Source of the DNA: Hofstenia miamia
Taxonomy: Eukaryota; Xenacoelomorpha; Acoela
Direction of reading: 5' to 3'
Assembly (NCBI GenBank): GCA_004352715.1
Contig: SCFE01000084.1
Span: 1,770,177 to 1,834,176, forward strand
Length of the DNA stretch: 64,000 bases
The notes under the pieces were generated by a model. The model searched no databases, was not told where the DNA came from, and saw only the letters and a program-made list of their open reading frames with translations. Made by a program: the position numbers and the translations under genes. Positions 33,056-45,384 of the stretch are shown here, piece by piece (position 1 is the stretch's first letter; each line of letters opens with the position of its first letter).

Positions 33056-34074
33056 TATATATATATATATATATNNNNNNNNNNNNNNNNNNNNNNNNNN
33101 NNNNNNNNNNNNNNNNNNNNNNNNNNNNNNNNNNNNNNNNNNNNNNNNNNNNNNNNNNNNNNNNNNNNNNNNNNNNNNNNNNNNNNNNNNNNNNNNNNNN
33201 NNNNNNNNNNNNNNNNNNNNNNNNNNNNNNNNNNNNNNNNNNNNNNNNNNNNNNNNNNNNNNNNNNNNNNNNNNNNNNNNNNNNNNNNNNNNNNNNNNNN
33301 NNNNNNNNNNNNNNNNNNNNNNNNNNNNNNNNNNNNNNNNNNNNNNNNNNNNNNNNNNNNNNNNNNNNNNNNNNNNNNNNNNNNNNNNNNNNNNNNNNNN
33401 NNNNNNNNNNNNNNNNNNNNNNNNNNNNNNNNNNNNNNNNNNNNNNNNNNNNNNNNNNNNNNNNNNNNNNNNNNNNNNNNNNNNNNNNNNNNNNNNNNNN
33501 NNNNNNNNNNNNNNNNNNNNNNNNNNNNNNNNNNNNNNNNNNNNNNNNNNNNNNNNNNNNNNNNNNNNNNNNNNNNNNNNNNNNNNNNNNNNNNNNNNNN
33601 NNNNNNNNNNNNNNNNNNNNNNNNNNNNNNNNNNNNNNNNNNNNNNNNNNNNNNNNNNNNNNNNNNNNNNNNNNNNNNNNNNNNNNNNNNNNNNNNNNNN
33701 NNNNNNNNNNNNNNNNNNNNNNNNNNNNNNNNNNNNNNNNNNNNNNNNNNNNNNNNNNNNNNNNNNNNNNNNNNNNNNNNNNNNNNNNNNNNNNNNNNNN
33801 NNNNNNNNNNNNNNNNNNNNNNNNNNNNNNNNNNNNNNNNNNNNNNNNNNNNNNNNNNNNNNNNNNNNNNNNNNNNNNNNNNNNNNNNNNNNNNNNNNNN
33901 NNNNNNNNNNNNNNNNNNNNNNNNNNNNNNNNNNNNNNNNNNNNNNNNNNNNNNNNNNNNNNNNNNNNNNNNNNNNNNNNNNNNNNNNNNNNNNNNNNNN
34001 NNNNNNNNNNNNNNNNNNNNNNNNNNNNNNNNNNNNNNNNNNNNNNNNNNNNNNNNNNNNNNNNNNNNNNNNNN
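33056..34074. other. TA microsatellite followed by a 1000-N gap
   Basis: A (TA)n tract from 33056 leads directly into exactly 1000 Ns (33075-34074), the standard symbol for a gap of unknown size. Long open frames here consist of Ns only. Confidence 0.95.
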
Positions 34075-34536
34075 GTGCCTATGAACGGTTGCAATATTAT
34101 ACTATTAAAGTGATACACAAATGAGAATGAGCTATTAAGTCGAATAGTGTCTGCACTCTCTTGATTGTCACATAGTTAGGGTACACATAAGAAAATTAGA
34201 TCAAATGAGAATGAGCTGAGTCGATCAATGGATGGAACTTTACTCTGCTGCAGTTGGGCGGATGGTGATCAGATACTGCTTCGGGCAGCGAGCCCATTGT
34301 TAACTGGAGTCTCTCTCATACAGCTACCTAAATTACTGCTGTTACATGTTACTCTAATATCGTATGGATGCTAAATATAGTTTAGTGTGGATAATTAGAA
34401 AATGTGTACATGAGACAACGAAAGTTAAACCTAGATAGACATTACCCCGCTTGAAAGAAACTGTATTTCGGTATCTCTAAATAGTACAGAATTAGTACAC
34501 ATCTTGGCCTGGGTGATGATTCTACATGGCGACCGT
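34075..34536 (+). repeat. 5' long terminal repeat (start hidden in gap)
   Basis: This is the inverse of 15632-16084 with about one mismatch. It ends in GGGTGATGATTCTACA, and a primer-binding site follows at once, so it is the 5' LTR of the copy to its right. The beginning, with TG and the promoter, lies in the N gap. Confidence 0.8.
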
Positions 34537-34553
34537 GACAGGACGCCGAAAGT
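34537..34553 (+). other. Retrotransposon tRNA primer-binding site
   Basis: TGGCGACCGTGACAGGA directly follows the LTR end. TGG is the complement of the tRNA CCA end, and the rest would pair with a tRNA 3' end reading TCCTGTCACGGTCGCCA. That resembles an arginine-type acceptor stem, but the tRNA identity is inferred from memory only. Confidence 0.7.
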
Positions 34554-35212
34554 CCTATTAACATCTGGAATTACAATTGATACAATACCAAGAAACTTAC
34601 CGCTCTACTCTTACTAATTCTTTACTGTTCTCTAACTTATAGTGGTGTTTGATGCAATCTGTAAACTTTACGCATACTGGAATGTTAATACTTACATCTC
34701 TCTCGCTCTGTGTGTGTGGTTTTGTACCTCATTACCGGATTAGCTGTGGTGCAAGCATAGAGGATTTAAATCACTCCCTAACTTACGGAAAAATTTTTTC
34801 ACTTGAATACTGGAATGAAAATCGAAAAGGATCTAGGCAACAAACGATATTACTAAACCCTCGCAACAGGAAAAAGATCGTTACAATCGAATTATTCATG
34901 ACAAATAAGAAAAATAATACTTCAGTACACGCAACGACAAAAGTAACTCCATTCAAAGCGATGTATGGGAGAGAGGCGGCGACACCACTATCAATGCAAT
35001 TCTCAAGCTACTCACAGAAGTTAGACAACCAATTCGTAAAACAACTCAAACAGCAAATAACAGCAATTCACGAAACGATGTGCTACAACACAAAAAAGTC
35101 GGCGACAAGACAGGAGCGCAATTATAATAAAAAAATATACGGACACACGCACAAATTAGGTGACAAAGTTTATGCATTTACACCTATTAAAGTAAATGAT
35201 GTTAATCAAGTA
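34554..35212 (+). mobile_element. Internally deleted LTR retrotransposon body, integrase tail, copy 2
   Basis: Only about 300 bases after the primer-binding site the frame already reads the end of an integrase (TSVHATTKVTPFKAMYGREA at about 34920, GDKVYAF at about 35160). A normal element would have more than 4 kb of gag and pol in between, so most of the coding region has been deleted. The leader part reads GASIEDLNHSLTYGKIFSLEYWNE, with no known domain. The same join of leader and integrase occurs in the inverted copy at 14656-15145, identical by eye, so the deletion predates the duplication. The right end is lost in a 1000-N gap. Confidence 0.72.
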
Positions 35213-36212
35213 NNNNNNNNNNNNNNNNNNNNNNNNNNNNNNNNNNNNNNNNNNNNNNNNNNNNNNNNNNNNNNNNNNNNNNNNNNNNNNNNNNNNNNNN
35301 NNNNNNNNNNNNNNNNNNNNNNNNNNNNNNNNNNNNNNNNNNNNNNNNNNNNNNNNNNNNNNNNNNNNNNNNNNNNNNNNNNNNNNNNNNNNNNNNNNNN
35401 NNNNNNNNNNNNNNNNNNNNNNNNNNNNNNNNNNNNNNNNNNNNNNNNNNNNNNNNNNNNNNNNNNNNNNNNNNNNNNNNNNNNNNNNNNNNNNNNNNNN
35501 NNNNNNNNNNNNNNNNNNNNNNNNNNNNNNNNNNNNNNNNNNNNNNNNNNNNNNNNNNNNNNNNNNNNNNNNNNNNNNNNNNNNNNNNNNNNNNNNNNNN
35601 NNNNNNNNNNNNNNNNNNNNNNNNNNNNNNNNNNNNNNNNNNNNNNNNNNNNNNNNNNNNNNNNNNNNNNNNNNNNNNNNNNNNNNNNNNNNNNNNNNNN
35701 NNNNNNNNNNNNNNNNNNNNNNNNNNNNNNNNNNNNNNNNNNNNNNNNNNNNNNNNNNNNNNNNNNNNNNNNNNNNNNNNNNNNNNNNNNNNNNNNNNNN
35801 NNNNNNNNNNNNNNNNNNNNNNNNNNNNNNNNNNNNNNNNNNNNNNNNNNNNNNNNNNNNNNNNNNNNNNNNNNNNNNNNNNNNNNNNNNNNNNNNNNNN
35901 NNNNNNNNNNNNNNNNNNNNNNNNNNNNNNNNNNNNNNNNNNNNNNNNNNNNNNNNNNNNNNNNNNNNNNNNNNNNNNNNNNNNNNNNNNNNNNNNNNNN
36001 NNNNNNNNNNNNNNNNNNNNNNNNNNNNNNNNNNNNNNNNNNNNNNNNNNNNNNNNNNNNNNNNNNNNNNNNNNNNNNNNNNNNNNNNNNNNNNNNNNNN
36101 NNNNNNNNNNNNNNNNNNNNNNNNNNNNNNNNNNNNNNNNNNNNNNNNNNNNNNNNNNNNNNNNNNNNNNNNNNNNNNNNNNNNNNNNNNNNNNNNNNNN
36201 NNNNNNNNNNNN
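35213..36212. other. 1000-N assembly gap
   Basis: Exactly 1000 Ns, a gap of unknown size. Any frame across it is meaningless. Confidence 0.98.
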
Positions 36213-38050
36213 TAATGAAATCACATCGAAATAATTTGTTTCATAAAAAGGGTGTTTAAGCCTCTAGTCCCTTTTATTTTTACTTATTAGTGGATTAGTT
36301 TCCTTGATTAAGTTTTGATATGCAGAATGTGTTTACATGCTTATTCATATTACTTACTTATAAGTGTTTGAACTTTTTTTACGTCAAATATTATGATCAC
36401 TCGTTCTACCAAGGAGGAATTAAGTTGAAAAAATACTGATATAGTTAGAGCTAGCCTTAAATAGAGTAAATATCTCAACACTAACTTTGAGAAGAAAAAT
36501 GCAAATATATTTCATTTAATTTCATATATATATATATATAAATGTATATTGTCCCGTAACATATTGTCTGATAGCCAATTGTGTCACAAAGTAAGTTAAT
36601 TCATGCCCGCCCTCTGAAGTTTTGTAAATTCATTTGACGAAGGTTTGATAAATTGACTTGTTTTTCTATATAGTCAGCGCAGTTTATCTTGCAATATCAG
36701 GCCTGTAGTGCTGAGTTTCGAAACAGATTAGTGAGTATTTTTGGCCATTATCTACGACGCCATGGAACTGTTTACGTGGACATTCTTGGAATTTTTTTGA
36801 AAATTTGTATGAAGGACTCATTTGCACATATCGCCATGTCTAACAACTTCTAGCCATAATGACTACACATTTTTTAAAGAATATTAATATCTTCTATTAA
36901 GAGTAAAGGATTTAAATTTAACAATCACGATTATTGCATTACAAAAATTAACTAGGCCACAATCCGAATGGGCATATTTGCAAATCTGATTTTTTAAGAA
37001 AAATCAGTAAATATCTCATTTTGCGATGTGGTTTTTCAATGACAAAATTTTGTAAGCTAATCCATCATATAATTGTATCTTGCGTTATTAATTGACCCAT
37101 TTTTCCTAAAAAATATCCTAAAAATTCCAGTGTCATATCTTTGACATTGGGCAACGATATTCCAAGCTTCTATATTACGAGCATTGACCAGTAGGGATTA
37201 CTGGTTAGCCAGACTCGCTTGCAGTTCTGCACACAGTACACATACTCATAAATACAATACCGAACAATGTTTTTGCAAGTATCGGTATTTTTCATTTGCG
37301 TCAAAATACCTCGGAATCAATGCCGGTAATGGAATACACACTTGAATTTTAGATTGACTTATTGCTATTTCCTACATAACGTTTTCAGAGATTTTAAAAA
37401 TAAAGAGTTAGAACGATGGGTGTCAATATTTCAAATATATGCAATCCTTATATTTGCACAGAATGCATAGTGCGTACTACTTAAGCAAACCTAATAAAAC
37501 TTAGGACTGCCCCATCATTAACATTCATCATCTACACACTTTTTTGTGAAATGCTGATTAACTATGAATATATAATACTTAATGATATTTCTTATGTGCT
37601 TGAGATATTGCATTACAGAAACAATTTTAGTAATCTTGATGTAAGCAATTAGTTTAATACAGAGGTTGTTAATCACTTCAACTTCTGAGTTGAAGCGCCT
37701 GTGGACCTATGTTAATTTTTTTGCATATAATGAATTTGTTGAATTTCATTTACAACATAACTTTTTGAAAATCCTTTATTAATTTTGCATTAATTAATGG
37801 TTCGATGTGCTCTAATCTGAATATTAGCTATGGACAAATTTAAAACATTTTGAAAAAATCGGAATTTTCTTTGAAATATACTTTATCTTTACAAACACAG
37901 CAATAAACTTTAATAGAATTTTTCAAAATTATATTTGAGCATGGTCATCAATAGATGCATCCAATAGGCTTTGGTGATTTAAGAGTAAGTCTTTAAATGA
38001 TTGGATAATATTTCACATAAATATTATCATAAATTCCCATTTGAGTAAAC
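36213..38050. other. Upstream region of the receptor gene; no other feature
   Basis: A short TA tract lies at about 36525-36540. A 7-base hairpin (ACCAGTA...TACTGGT) occurs near 37190. No motif or long frame is visible. The promoter of the downstream receptor gene should lie toward 38050, but I see no distinctive element. Confidence 0.4.
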
Positions 38051-41000
38051 ATGAAAAATGCAACTTACAGCATTGACTGGGAAGCATTTACGCCTGCTGT
38101 TTCATGGTTCAACCTTTTCTATGGCATGTTTGGTATTATAAGTAATGGACTGGCAGTCTTTTTAATGTTAAATTCAGAGTTTTTGAAATTTGCATTCGTT
38201 GTTTATATAATTAATATTCTTATAGCTGATATTGGTTCAGGCATTTCCACTTCACTTTATTGGAATTTCGCCTATTATCTATCAAGTGGACAAATAGGCT
38301 ATTGTCAAATTTTTTGCTATGTTGCCCACTTAACTTACAGGTTTGAAAATTTTAGAATGTTCACATATTCTACATGTACGTTTCCATTATATTTAAAAAT
38401 ATACCTATGGCAAACTTTTTTGAAACTTAGTTAATATTTTTAAATTCATAAACATTTTTGCAGTGACTTGAAGAATTATTATTACTTTATAAAAAGAACA
38501 GCTTGAAGTGCAAACTTATCTTAGAGTCTACACTTGATAAATATTTTAATGTTTTCTAAACATTTATCAAATACTTGATTTTCATTTGAATATATTTAGT
38601 GTCACTAATTTATCGCTGATGCTATTTGCATTAGAAAGATTTCTCATACTCAATTTGCCATTCAAGTTTAGTTCATTTTCTAGGAAGACTGTATTTGTTC
38701 TAATGCTCTTTTCATGGTTCGCCAGTATTATTGTTGGAATTCCAGAATACTATGTTTGTATCTCTTAGATGTTGCCAATTTTTAGTTAATAGTTATATTG
38801 ATGAAATTTGAAAGTAGTAATTTCTCCTTTAAACTTGAATTTTGGAAAATATTTAATGTCAAATTTAATGTCAAATGTCATAGGAACCGTTCAATTGTTT
38901 TGTTTCAATAAGATCTCGGGACTATAGGTTTGAAATTTTCTTAAGTTTTCAAAAATATATCTTCAGAAACAGTAATTTTTTACATAAAAAACAAAGTCAA
39001 AGGAATTATTACTCAATAATTCTCATAACATACATTCTCCATATAATGCTACAAACTCAATATTTGATGAAGTTAAGGAGCTGTCTTAGAAATTTTCTAA
39101 AATGAGCTGAAAATTATAAATATTAGAAATATTTTCCTTTTATGAACATTATATTCAATAGGTTTTCAAATTAGAATTTCATAATCTGTATGTTACTCAT
39201 CGCCAAAAGATAAATGCAGAATATAATCTGTAGTTAATATCTGTTGGATGAGTTAAATCATTTCAATACATTAATAATTTTTTAATCAAGTACATTAATG
39301 TGATCAATATCTCGTATCAAAACCAATTTTCTATTATAAGAGGTATAAAAAATATGCAAAAATATGAACTGAAATAAATCAATTTCCCTAAAAAAGAAAC
39401 GGCTTACAAGAAACTAAAAAAATACGAATTAATTGTTATCGCAATTGCCGGGTATTAGGAAAGCATTGAAGAAAAAGTCTCTGTATTTCAGTTAAGTATA
39501 TCCTAATTTCAAAATTTGAATATGTGTCAGAGATGAATTAACAAGTCTTGACAATTCTTTATAGTACATTAGTGTGATTAAGAATTTATTGTGCATTTAT
39601 TTATTTCAACTATTTTCGTTGTTGAAATTATATTTAGGACATTTTGTCGTCACAATTATTTATTTCGTGCAGAGATTGCACAAATTCATTAAATAATTGT
39701 GCCATTAAAAGGCGTTAATATCGAATGCTTGCTTTTATCCATAAAAAATGTAGAATGAAAAGAGTATCTGAAATGCACAGAATTATTTATCAAAAATATT
39801 TGTTTAATAATGGAATTTCGGATTCATTAAGTTGTTCGAAAATTTCTAGGTTTTTAAGCTCAATCGTGAACTGCAGTTATATGCTACAGTCTACCATTTC
39901 ATAATTTCAAAATGCATAATCCAAAACCAGAAAGTTTCCAAAAAGTGTCTTTATATAAATTGTATATATAATATTAATGTATTTGAGTAAGCATTATCTA
40001 AAAATTGCAAATTTAGTAATACCGATTTTAAATTAGCAACTATTTTTTGTAAACCCTTAGAACTAATAAAATTGATTTAAAAATATTAGCCATGTAAAGA
40101 GCTCTTTTGAACTGCTGACAGAGAAATCGAGATACTGATGCAAAAGCTGAAAATATATTTTTCAAAATTTTCCTTGATTGCTTTTAGAGACATGTTCATT
40201 TTAACTGATAAGTTAAACATGTTTTCTAAATCTTTATAATATATTGTTTCATTGTTTCAACATCAAAACACATATACATGTACCCAAACAACGAAAAGCT
40301 TTGTTTTAGAAAAGTTAAAATATATATTATATTAATAATTATATTGTCTTTATATTTTTTGCTTAGCAAATATTAATTTTTACATGATAAAATTTTATCC
40401 TTAGTAGCGATTATTGAATATGTTAAATACTTAGAAATATGAAGAAGTAATTTTGGAAGATAAAACTCATTGCCAACTTGTATCACTAGATGGCATAATG
40501 ACTACATTAATATCAATTAATGAAATTGTATGGGAATGGATAATGCCGTCAGTCGTTCTTATTGTACTCAATTGTGGAATACTGTTTGCAGTTTTCAAAC
40601 GAAAATCAAATGCAAAATCTCAGTCATCTAATGAAAGGTAAATCTCGGAATGAATTTTAGTTTTTAATTAAATTTTTGCAGAACTATTATAATTATTTGA
40701 TTTGTAAATAATCTAAATTAGTGAACATATATTTCAAAAATCTAGTTGCAATTAATATGTATATCCAAAAAATTATATTTATCATTTACAAAGCAAAATG
40801 CGTATTGCAATATTCAAAAGCTATTATTGATATACCAATCTGTTTGAATTGCATTATTATTTTTGGTCAAATATACTTGTTTATAGAATTGTTTCTTAAA
40901 ATTTGAACCTATTTCTTTAGATTTTTCTTGAGAAATAGCAAAATTATTGCATGTTATTTTTAATAAAATGTGTAAAATCTGAAGGCCCAGTGTTACTATG

Positions 41001-42177
41001 CATATTAGAAGTTTTTTTAATTAAAAAATTAAAATATCCTCTTTAATTAATATTGATTTAACAGAACATTAGGATTTTAAAATTTACATTAGAAAAATTC
41101 ATCAGCCACATTAATCGAGACAGATATTTGTCGGAAAACATAAAATTGAGGAATAAGCTTTGAGTGCATCAGAAAATTGTTCGTTTAAACGTTTATAATT
41201 TACAAAATAATAAGGACAACCAAAATATGAAATCACCTCAAGGGAAATTAATGTTTTTTGCTTCCTTTCATAAGCCGTGAATTGTCCAATTGAGGCGTAC
41301 TTTGGTGCCACAAACTTTGACTTTGCACACAACACGCTTCATAAAATGAAACGTTTAAAGTTAGTTGTTGTAGCCATGAACTTTGAGCTTTCGACCTCTT
41401 GAATTCCTTAACACGTCAATGGTAAGGATTTATGAATTAAAAAAAATGAAGTTTAAAATCCTCTGCAACTAAGAAAAAATTTTAAACCTAACAGACGAGC
41501 AATTTTATTAATATTTTTTTTATTCTTAATGAAAACATATCAATGATTCATATGAATCATGATATTTATCAGAGAGGGAATACAGAATGATAATTTAGTT
41601 TCATTTAGATAAAAACTTAAATCTATTCATTTTCGAATATTGGGAGTTCGTCACTTGGCTCTTTTGAGAATGTCTTTTACTTGAAGTATCATATGACTTT
41701 CTTGTAACATAAACATAAATCACATTTTACCTACAAACAGTCTAAAATTTGCCTGAAACTTTGATAATATGACTAAGTGCATTGAGCTATTACGAGTAAT
41801 TGGACTTTTCACCAAATTGTAGCCAATTTTTTATCTCTTCTGTTTAAGTTTCTTTATAAATGATAAAAAATATATTATCTTATATCTACATGGACAAACA
41901 TAATTTATGTCACTCTAATAAATAATTTATATTTAGTGGTATAGTCAACGCTCTTGTAATATCATGCTTTCTTCAAGTAATTAGTCCTACTCCGAGGGCA
42001 ATTATGTCACTGTTAATTCGACATGGTTATCTAAACATTCCAACGGACTCATATGCAGTGATAATAAGTTCATTTCTTCTCACATCTCATTCTTTTAACT
42101 CATACCTATTCATGATGTCATGGCCGAAGTTGAAGAAGAAATACAAGAAACTATTTTGTATATTTATACAATCTTAA
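38051..42177 (+). CDS. Rhodopsin-like (class A) seven-transmembrane receptor, four exons, 295 residues
   Basis: Exons: 38051-38340, 38600-38753, 40435-40637, 41937-42177. All introns are GT-AG and phases fit (2, 0, 2). The joined frame has no stop. Landmarks at the expected spacing: N32 in GIISNGLAVF (TM1), D60 in LIADIGS (TM2), C85 at the start of TM3, E109-R110-F111 (an ERF form of DRY) in LERFLIL, W136 and P145 (TM4), C161 in the second extracellular loop, P186 in IMPSVV (TM5). TM6 has FLQVISP rather than CWxP, and TM7 has N270-S-Y-L-F in place of NPxxY. An N-glycosylation site, NAT, lies at 3-5. The C-tail is short and basic (KLKKKYKK). The ligand is unknown. Divergent signature motifs and nearby copies suggest a fast-evolving, lineage-specific receptor family. 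Confidence 0.85.
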
Positions 42178-42844
42178 GTATTCATATTCAATTTATTTAT
42201 ATAATATCTTGTATTAAATATTTAGAAGAATTTATTTATTCTTTGTAGTGCTAAATTTAACTTTTTGTGATACATAATTAACAGGGAAAATGATACAGAT
42301 GAGAAAACTGAACGCAGTATCGAAAATTTTATCCTAAATTTTATGTAGTAAAAGCAAACCTTGATTTTGATTAACTTATTGTCAAGCTGTCTAAAACAGT
42401 TAAAGTTACATTCTGGCTTCTCATTCTTAATTTGGATGACCCCTCAGACATTGTGTTTCCTATTTCTGCAACAAGGATATGGATTTATTGAGGTGCTTTA
42501 AAGTACAGAATTATTCATAGATTCCCCCATCAAAATGTAAGGTTAGGTTGCTATATTAAAACTGGTTCGAGTTACAAACCACAAATTGTGCTTAAAACTT
42601 TTTATTCCAACTGAGTCACAATAGTTTTATCGAGCTCTAATAATGTCTGCTTATCCATGCGTTAAAAATGTTCAATAAAGGTTAAAGCTTGTTTTTATTA
42701 TTTGTTGTAATCAGGCCCGCAGACAATATTTGTTCTGCGGTCGGCATTCTTCAATTTATCCAAAAATTTGTATCTTACCAAAAATCAGGCACAAAAAATT
42801 AATTATGAAAGTGTATGGAAAATCAAAAAATTAATTTTATTTAA
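41610..42844 (+). repeat. Segment duplicated at 21257-22540 (intron 3 end, exon 4, 3' flank)
   Basis: Positions 41610-42840, continuing at 44104-44250, align with the partial receptor copy at 21257-22625, including intron and 3' flank. Identity by eye is high in the exon (only a few differences in 240 bases) and lower with small indels in the flanks. The alignment is interrupted only by the TTAA-flanked insertion at 42845-44103. Confidence 0.75.
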
Positions 42845-44103
42845 GGGGAAATGCGGGACCGCTGATAGCACGATATCGATTAGAAACTTTTCAAACACCC
42901 GTTTTTTTTTCTCATCGAAAATCGATTTTTGTACTTATGATACGATAAAAAAGTCATTGATGTAAGCTTGACAATGTCTAGAACATATCTAAATAATGTA
43001 TTTCTTACCATTACTATCGTCCGCGATCGACAAAAACTGCATGAAATACACCCTTTTATATGTTTAGTAACAGTCCCGCCAAACCATTTACATTCATCGA
43101 ACATGCATGTATTTGGTATCATTTTAAAGTACTGCCCGGCAGGAATCTGAATTTATTGACCGTGGGAAAATCTAAAAATAAATGAAACCTCAAGATTAGC
43201 TTTTATTCTCCTATAATTTGACCCAATTTAGTANNNNNNNNNNNNNNNNNNNNNNNNNNNNNNNNNNTGTTTATTGTGTAAAAACATCAAAAAGCACGCA
43301 GCGGTTGCAGGAGAGGCGTGCAAAAAAGAGACTGTACCACGCATCATTTATTGCCAATGAAAAGGTCAATGACAGGAACAAAGTACGAAAGGAGGCACGA
43401 GATAGGCGGAAGAAATTGTGTGAAAAAAACTCAGATTACGACCCTGGAAGAGGATCTATGCCTCAATAAAATGTGTATTATGTTCATATTGCTAAAAAAA
43501 TGTTATAAAGGTGTAAATAATATGTTTTTATCTTACTTCTGAGGTTTCTTTATGTTTTTTGCTTTTTTCTCAGTTTTGCATTTTTTGCCCAATTTCCGAC
43601 AGTCGAATCCCTACTCCTTTTTTATTTACCATTCAATTTGCTTCAAATTTGGCCAAGTTTGTTTAAAGACATTGCTGCTTCAGACTGTAGAAAGCTTTTT
43701 TTGATAAGGGGTGTAGGTTTAGTTGGGGGCCTCTCAAAGTGCATTTATTGGTAATTTTTGTAGTTTTTTGCTCTTTTTTTATATGAAATTTTTGAGGGGC
43801 CATATTTTTTTTTCTTGGGTATATAGCCAATTTCCGGTTCTGTTGAGTTATTTGGAGTACTGCTAAGAGGTGATAAACAAAGTTTGGTGCAAATTGATTG
43901 GATAGTTACAGAGGAGTAGGGTTTTAAATTTTGTCAAAAAGTCGAGGTCGGCCGACGTTTTTGGGGGTCCCCGTGGATACGGGGGGTCAAAATTTTTTTT
44001 TGGTGATATTTTACCATTAAGTCTTCATGGGCACTTACATATGTAAGCTTAATTTCCCCATAAATGCTTTAATAAAAAAAAAATTTCAAAGTAGCATTTC
44101 CCC
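42845..44103 (+). mobile_element. TTAA-flanked DNA transposon, Kolobok- or piggyBac-like, non-autonomous or truncated
   Basis: TTAA occurs on both sides (42841-42844 and 44104-44107). The ends GGGGAAATGC and GCATTTCCCC are inverted repeats of 10 bases. The paralogous region near 22500-22520 has no insertion, which shows where the element entered. Inside is a 34-N gap (43234-43267). Right after it comes a basic frame ending at 43469, with QRLQERRAKKRLYHASF, then KVRKEARDRRKKL and DYDPG. I associate that kind of tail with TTAA-target transposases of the Kolobok type, but from memory and weakly. No catalytic domain is present. Confidence 0.7.
43268..43469 (+). pseudogene. Basic C-terminal tail of a TTAA-element protein
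   Basis: Starting in the N gap, the frame reads VKTSKSTQRLQERRAKKRLY, later RRKKLCEKNSDYDPGRGSMPQ, then a stop. It is strongly charged and helical, with a DYxPG ending that recurs in transposon-encoded proteins of this kind as I recall them. The start is hidden by the gap. It belongs to the element at 42845-44103. Confidence 0.4.
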
Positions 44104-44519
44104 TTAAGAGTTTATTGAATGTAAGCTGAAATATATCTGGAAACCATTAGAATAACTACTTTACGAGATTCAATAAAAACTGAGGCAAGCACTTGACCTC
44201 GCATTGCATTCATTGTTGGCCTACCCATGTGAAATTGAATTGATGCGCAGCGTTTCCACAATAATGCACTTCCAAGCTAAAAAATATTAACCAGATCTTA
44301 TATCTTTCTTAAGTGAAGTGACTAATCAGCTAAATATGCTAAGGATGAGCATAACACTTTAGTAGTTTGGTCTAGCGGTTTTCTTTCTATTTTATAGATG
44401 ATTTTCTAATGGACCTTCCCACCATTATTATTTTATTAGAGCTAATTGCATAGAAACTTTTGCATTTGAAATATTTGTGAAAATTTTTAAATAGTTTTGA
44501 AAATTTAATGTTCCATGCA

Positions 44520-44520
<1 letters not shown>
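44104..44520. other. Right flank of the insertion; no gene
   Basis: 44104-44250 continues the alignment to the receptor 3' flank (22515-22625). The rest is AT-rich with nothing recognised. Confidence 0.5.
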
Positions 44521-44570
<50 letters not shown>

Positions 44571-45350
44571 GTAAATATATATATATATATATATNNNNNN
44601 NNNNNNNNNNNNNNNNNNNNNNNNNNNNNNNNNNNNNNNNNNNNNNNNNNNNNNNNNNNNNNNNNNNNNNNNNNNNNNNNNNNNNNNNNNNNNNNNNNNN
44701 NNNNNNNNNNNNNNNNNNNNNNNNNNNNNNNNNNNNNNNNNNNNNNNNNNNNNNNNNNNNNNNNNNNNNNNNNNNNNNNNNNNNNNNNNNNNNNNNNNNN
44801 NNNNNNNNNNNNNNNNNNNNNNNNNNNNNNNNNNNNNNNNNNNNNNNNNNNNNNNNNNNNNNNNNNNNNNNNNNNNNNNNNNNNNNNNNNNNNNNNNNNN
44901 NNNNNNNNNNNNNNNNNNNNNNNNNNNNNNNNNNNNNNNNNNNNNNNNNNNNNNNNNNNNNNNNNNNNNNNNNNNNNNNNNNNNNNNNNNNNNNNNNNNN
45001 NNNNNNNNNNNNNNNNNNNNNNNNNNNNNNNNNNNNNNNNNNNNNNNNNNNNNNNNNNNNNNNNNNNNNNNNNNNNNNNNNNNNNNNNNNNNNNNNNNNN
45101 NNNNNNNNNNNNNNNNNNNNNNNNNNNNNNNNNNNNNNNNNNNNNNNNNNNNNNNNNNNNNNNNNNNNNNNNNNNNNNNNNNNNNNNNNNNNNNNNNNNN
45201 NNNNNNNNNNNNNNNNNNNNNNNNNNNNNNNNNNNNNNNNNNNNNNNNNNNNNNNNNNNNNNNNNNNNNNNNNNNNNNNNNNNNNNNNNNNNNNNNNNNN
45301 NNNNNNNNNNNNNNNNNNNNNNNNNNNNNNNNNNNNNNNNNNNNNNNNNN

Positions 45351-45381
<31 letters not shown>
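44521..45381. repeat. TA microsatellite around a 756-N gap
   Basis: (TA)n from about 44521 with a few interruptions, Ns at 44595-45350, and (TA)n again to 45381. Frames on both strands are artefacts of the dinucleotide and the Ns. Confidence 0.95.

Positions 45382-45384
<3 letters not shown>

Noticed and set aside
33023-36259. Open frames of 340-536 codons across the two 1000-N gaps
   Set aside because: They consist mostly of Ns; only the integrase tail at 34870-35212 is real sequence.
37180-37220. Possible tRNA (hairpin ACCAGTAGGGATTACTGGT)
   Set aside because: Only one stem is present; no cloverleaf, T-arm or acceptor pairing.
42968-43150. Frames inside the TTAA element left of its N gap
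   Set aside because: Overlapping frames on both strands without motifs; probably the non-coding part of the element.
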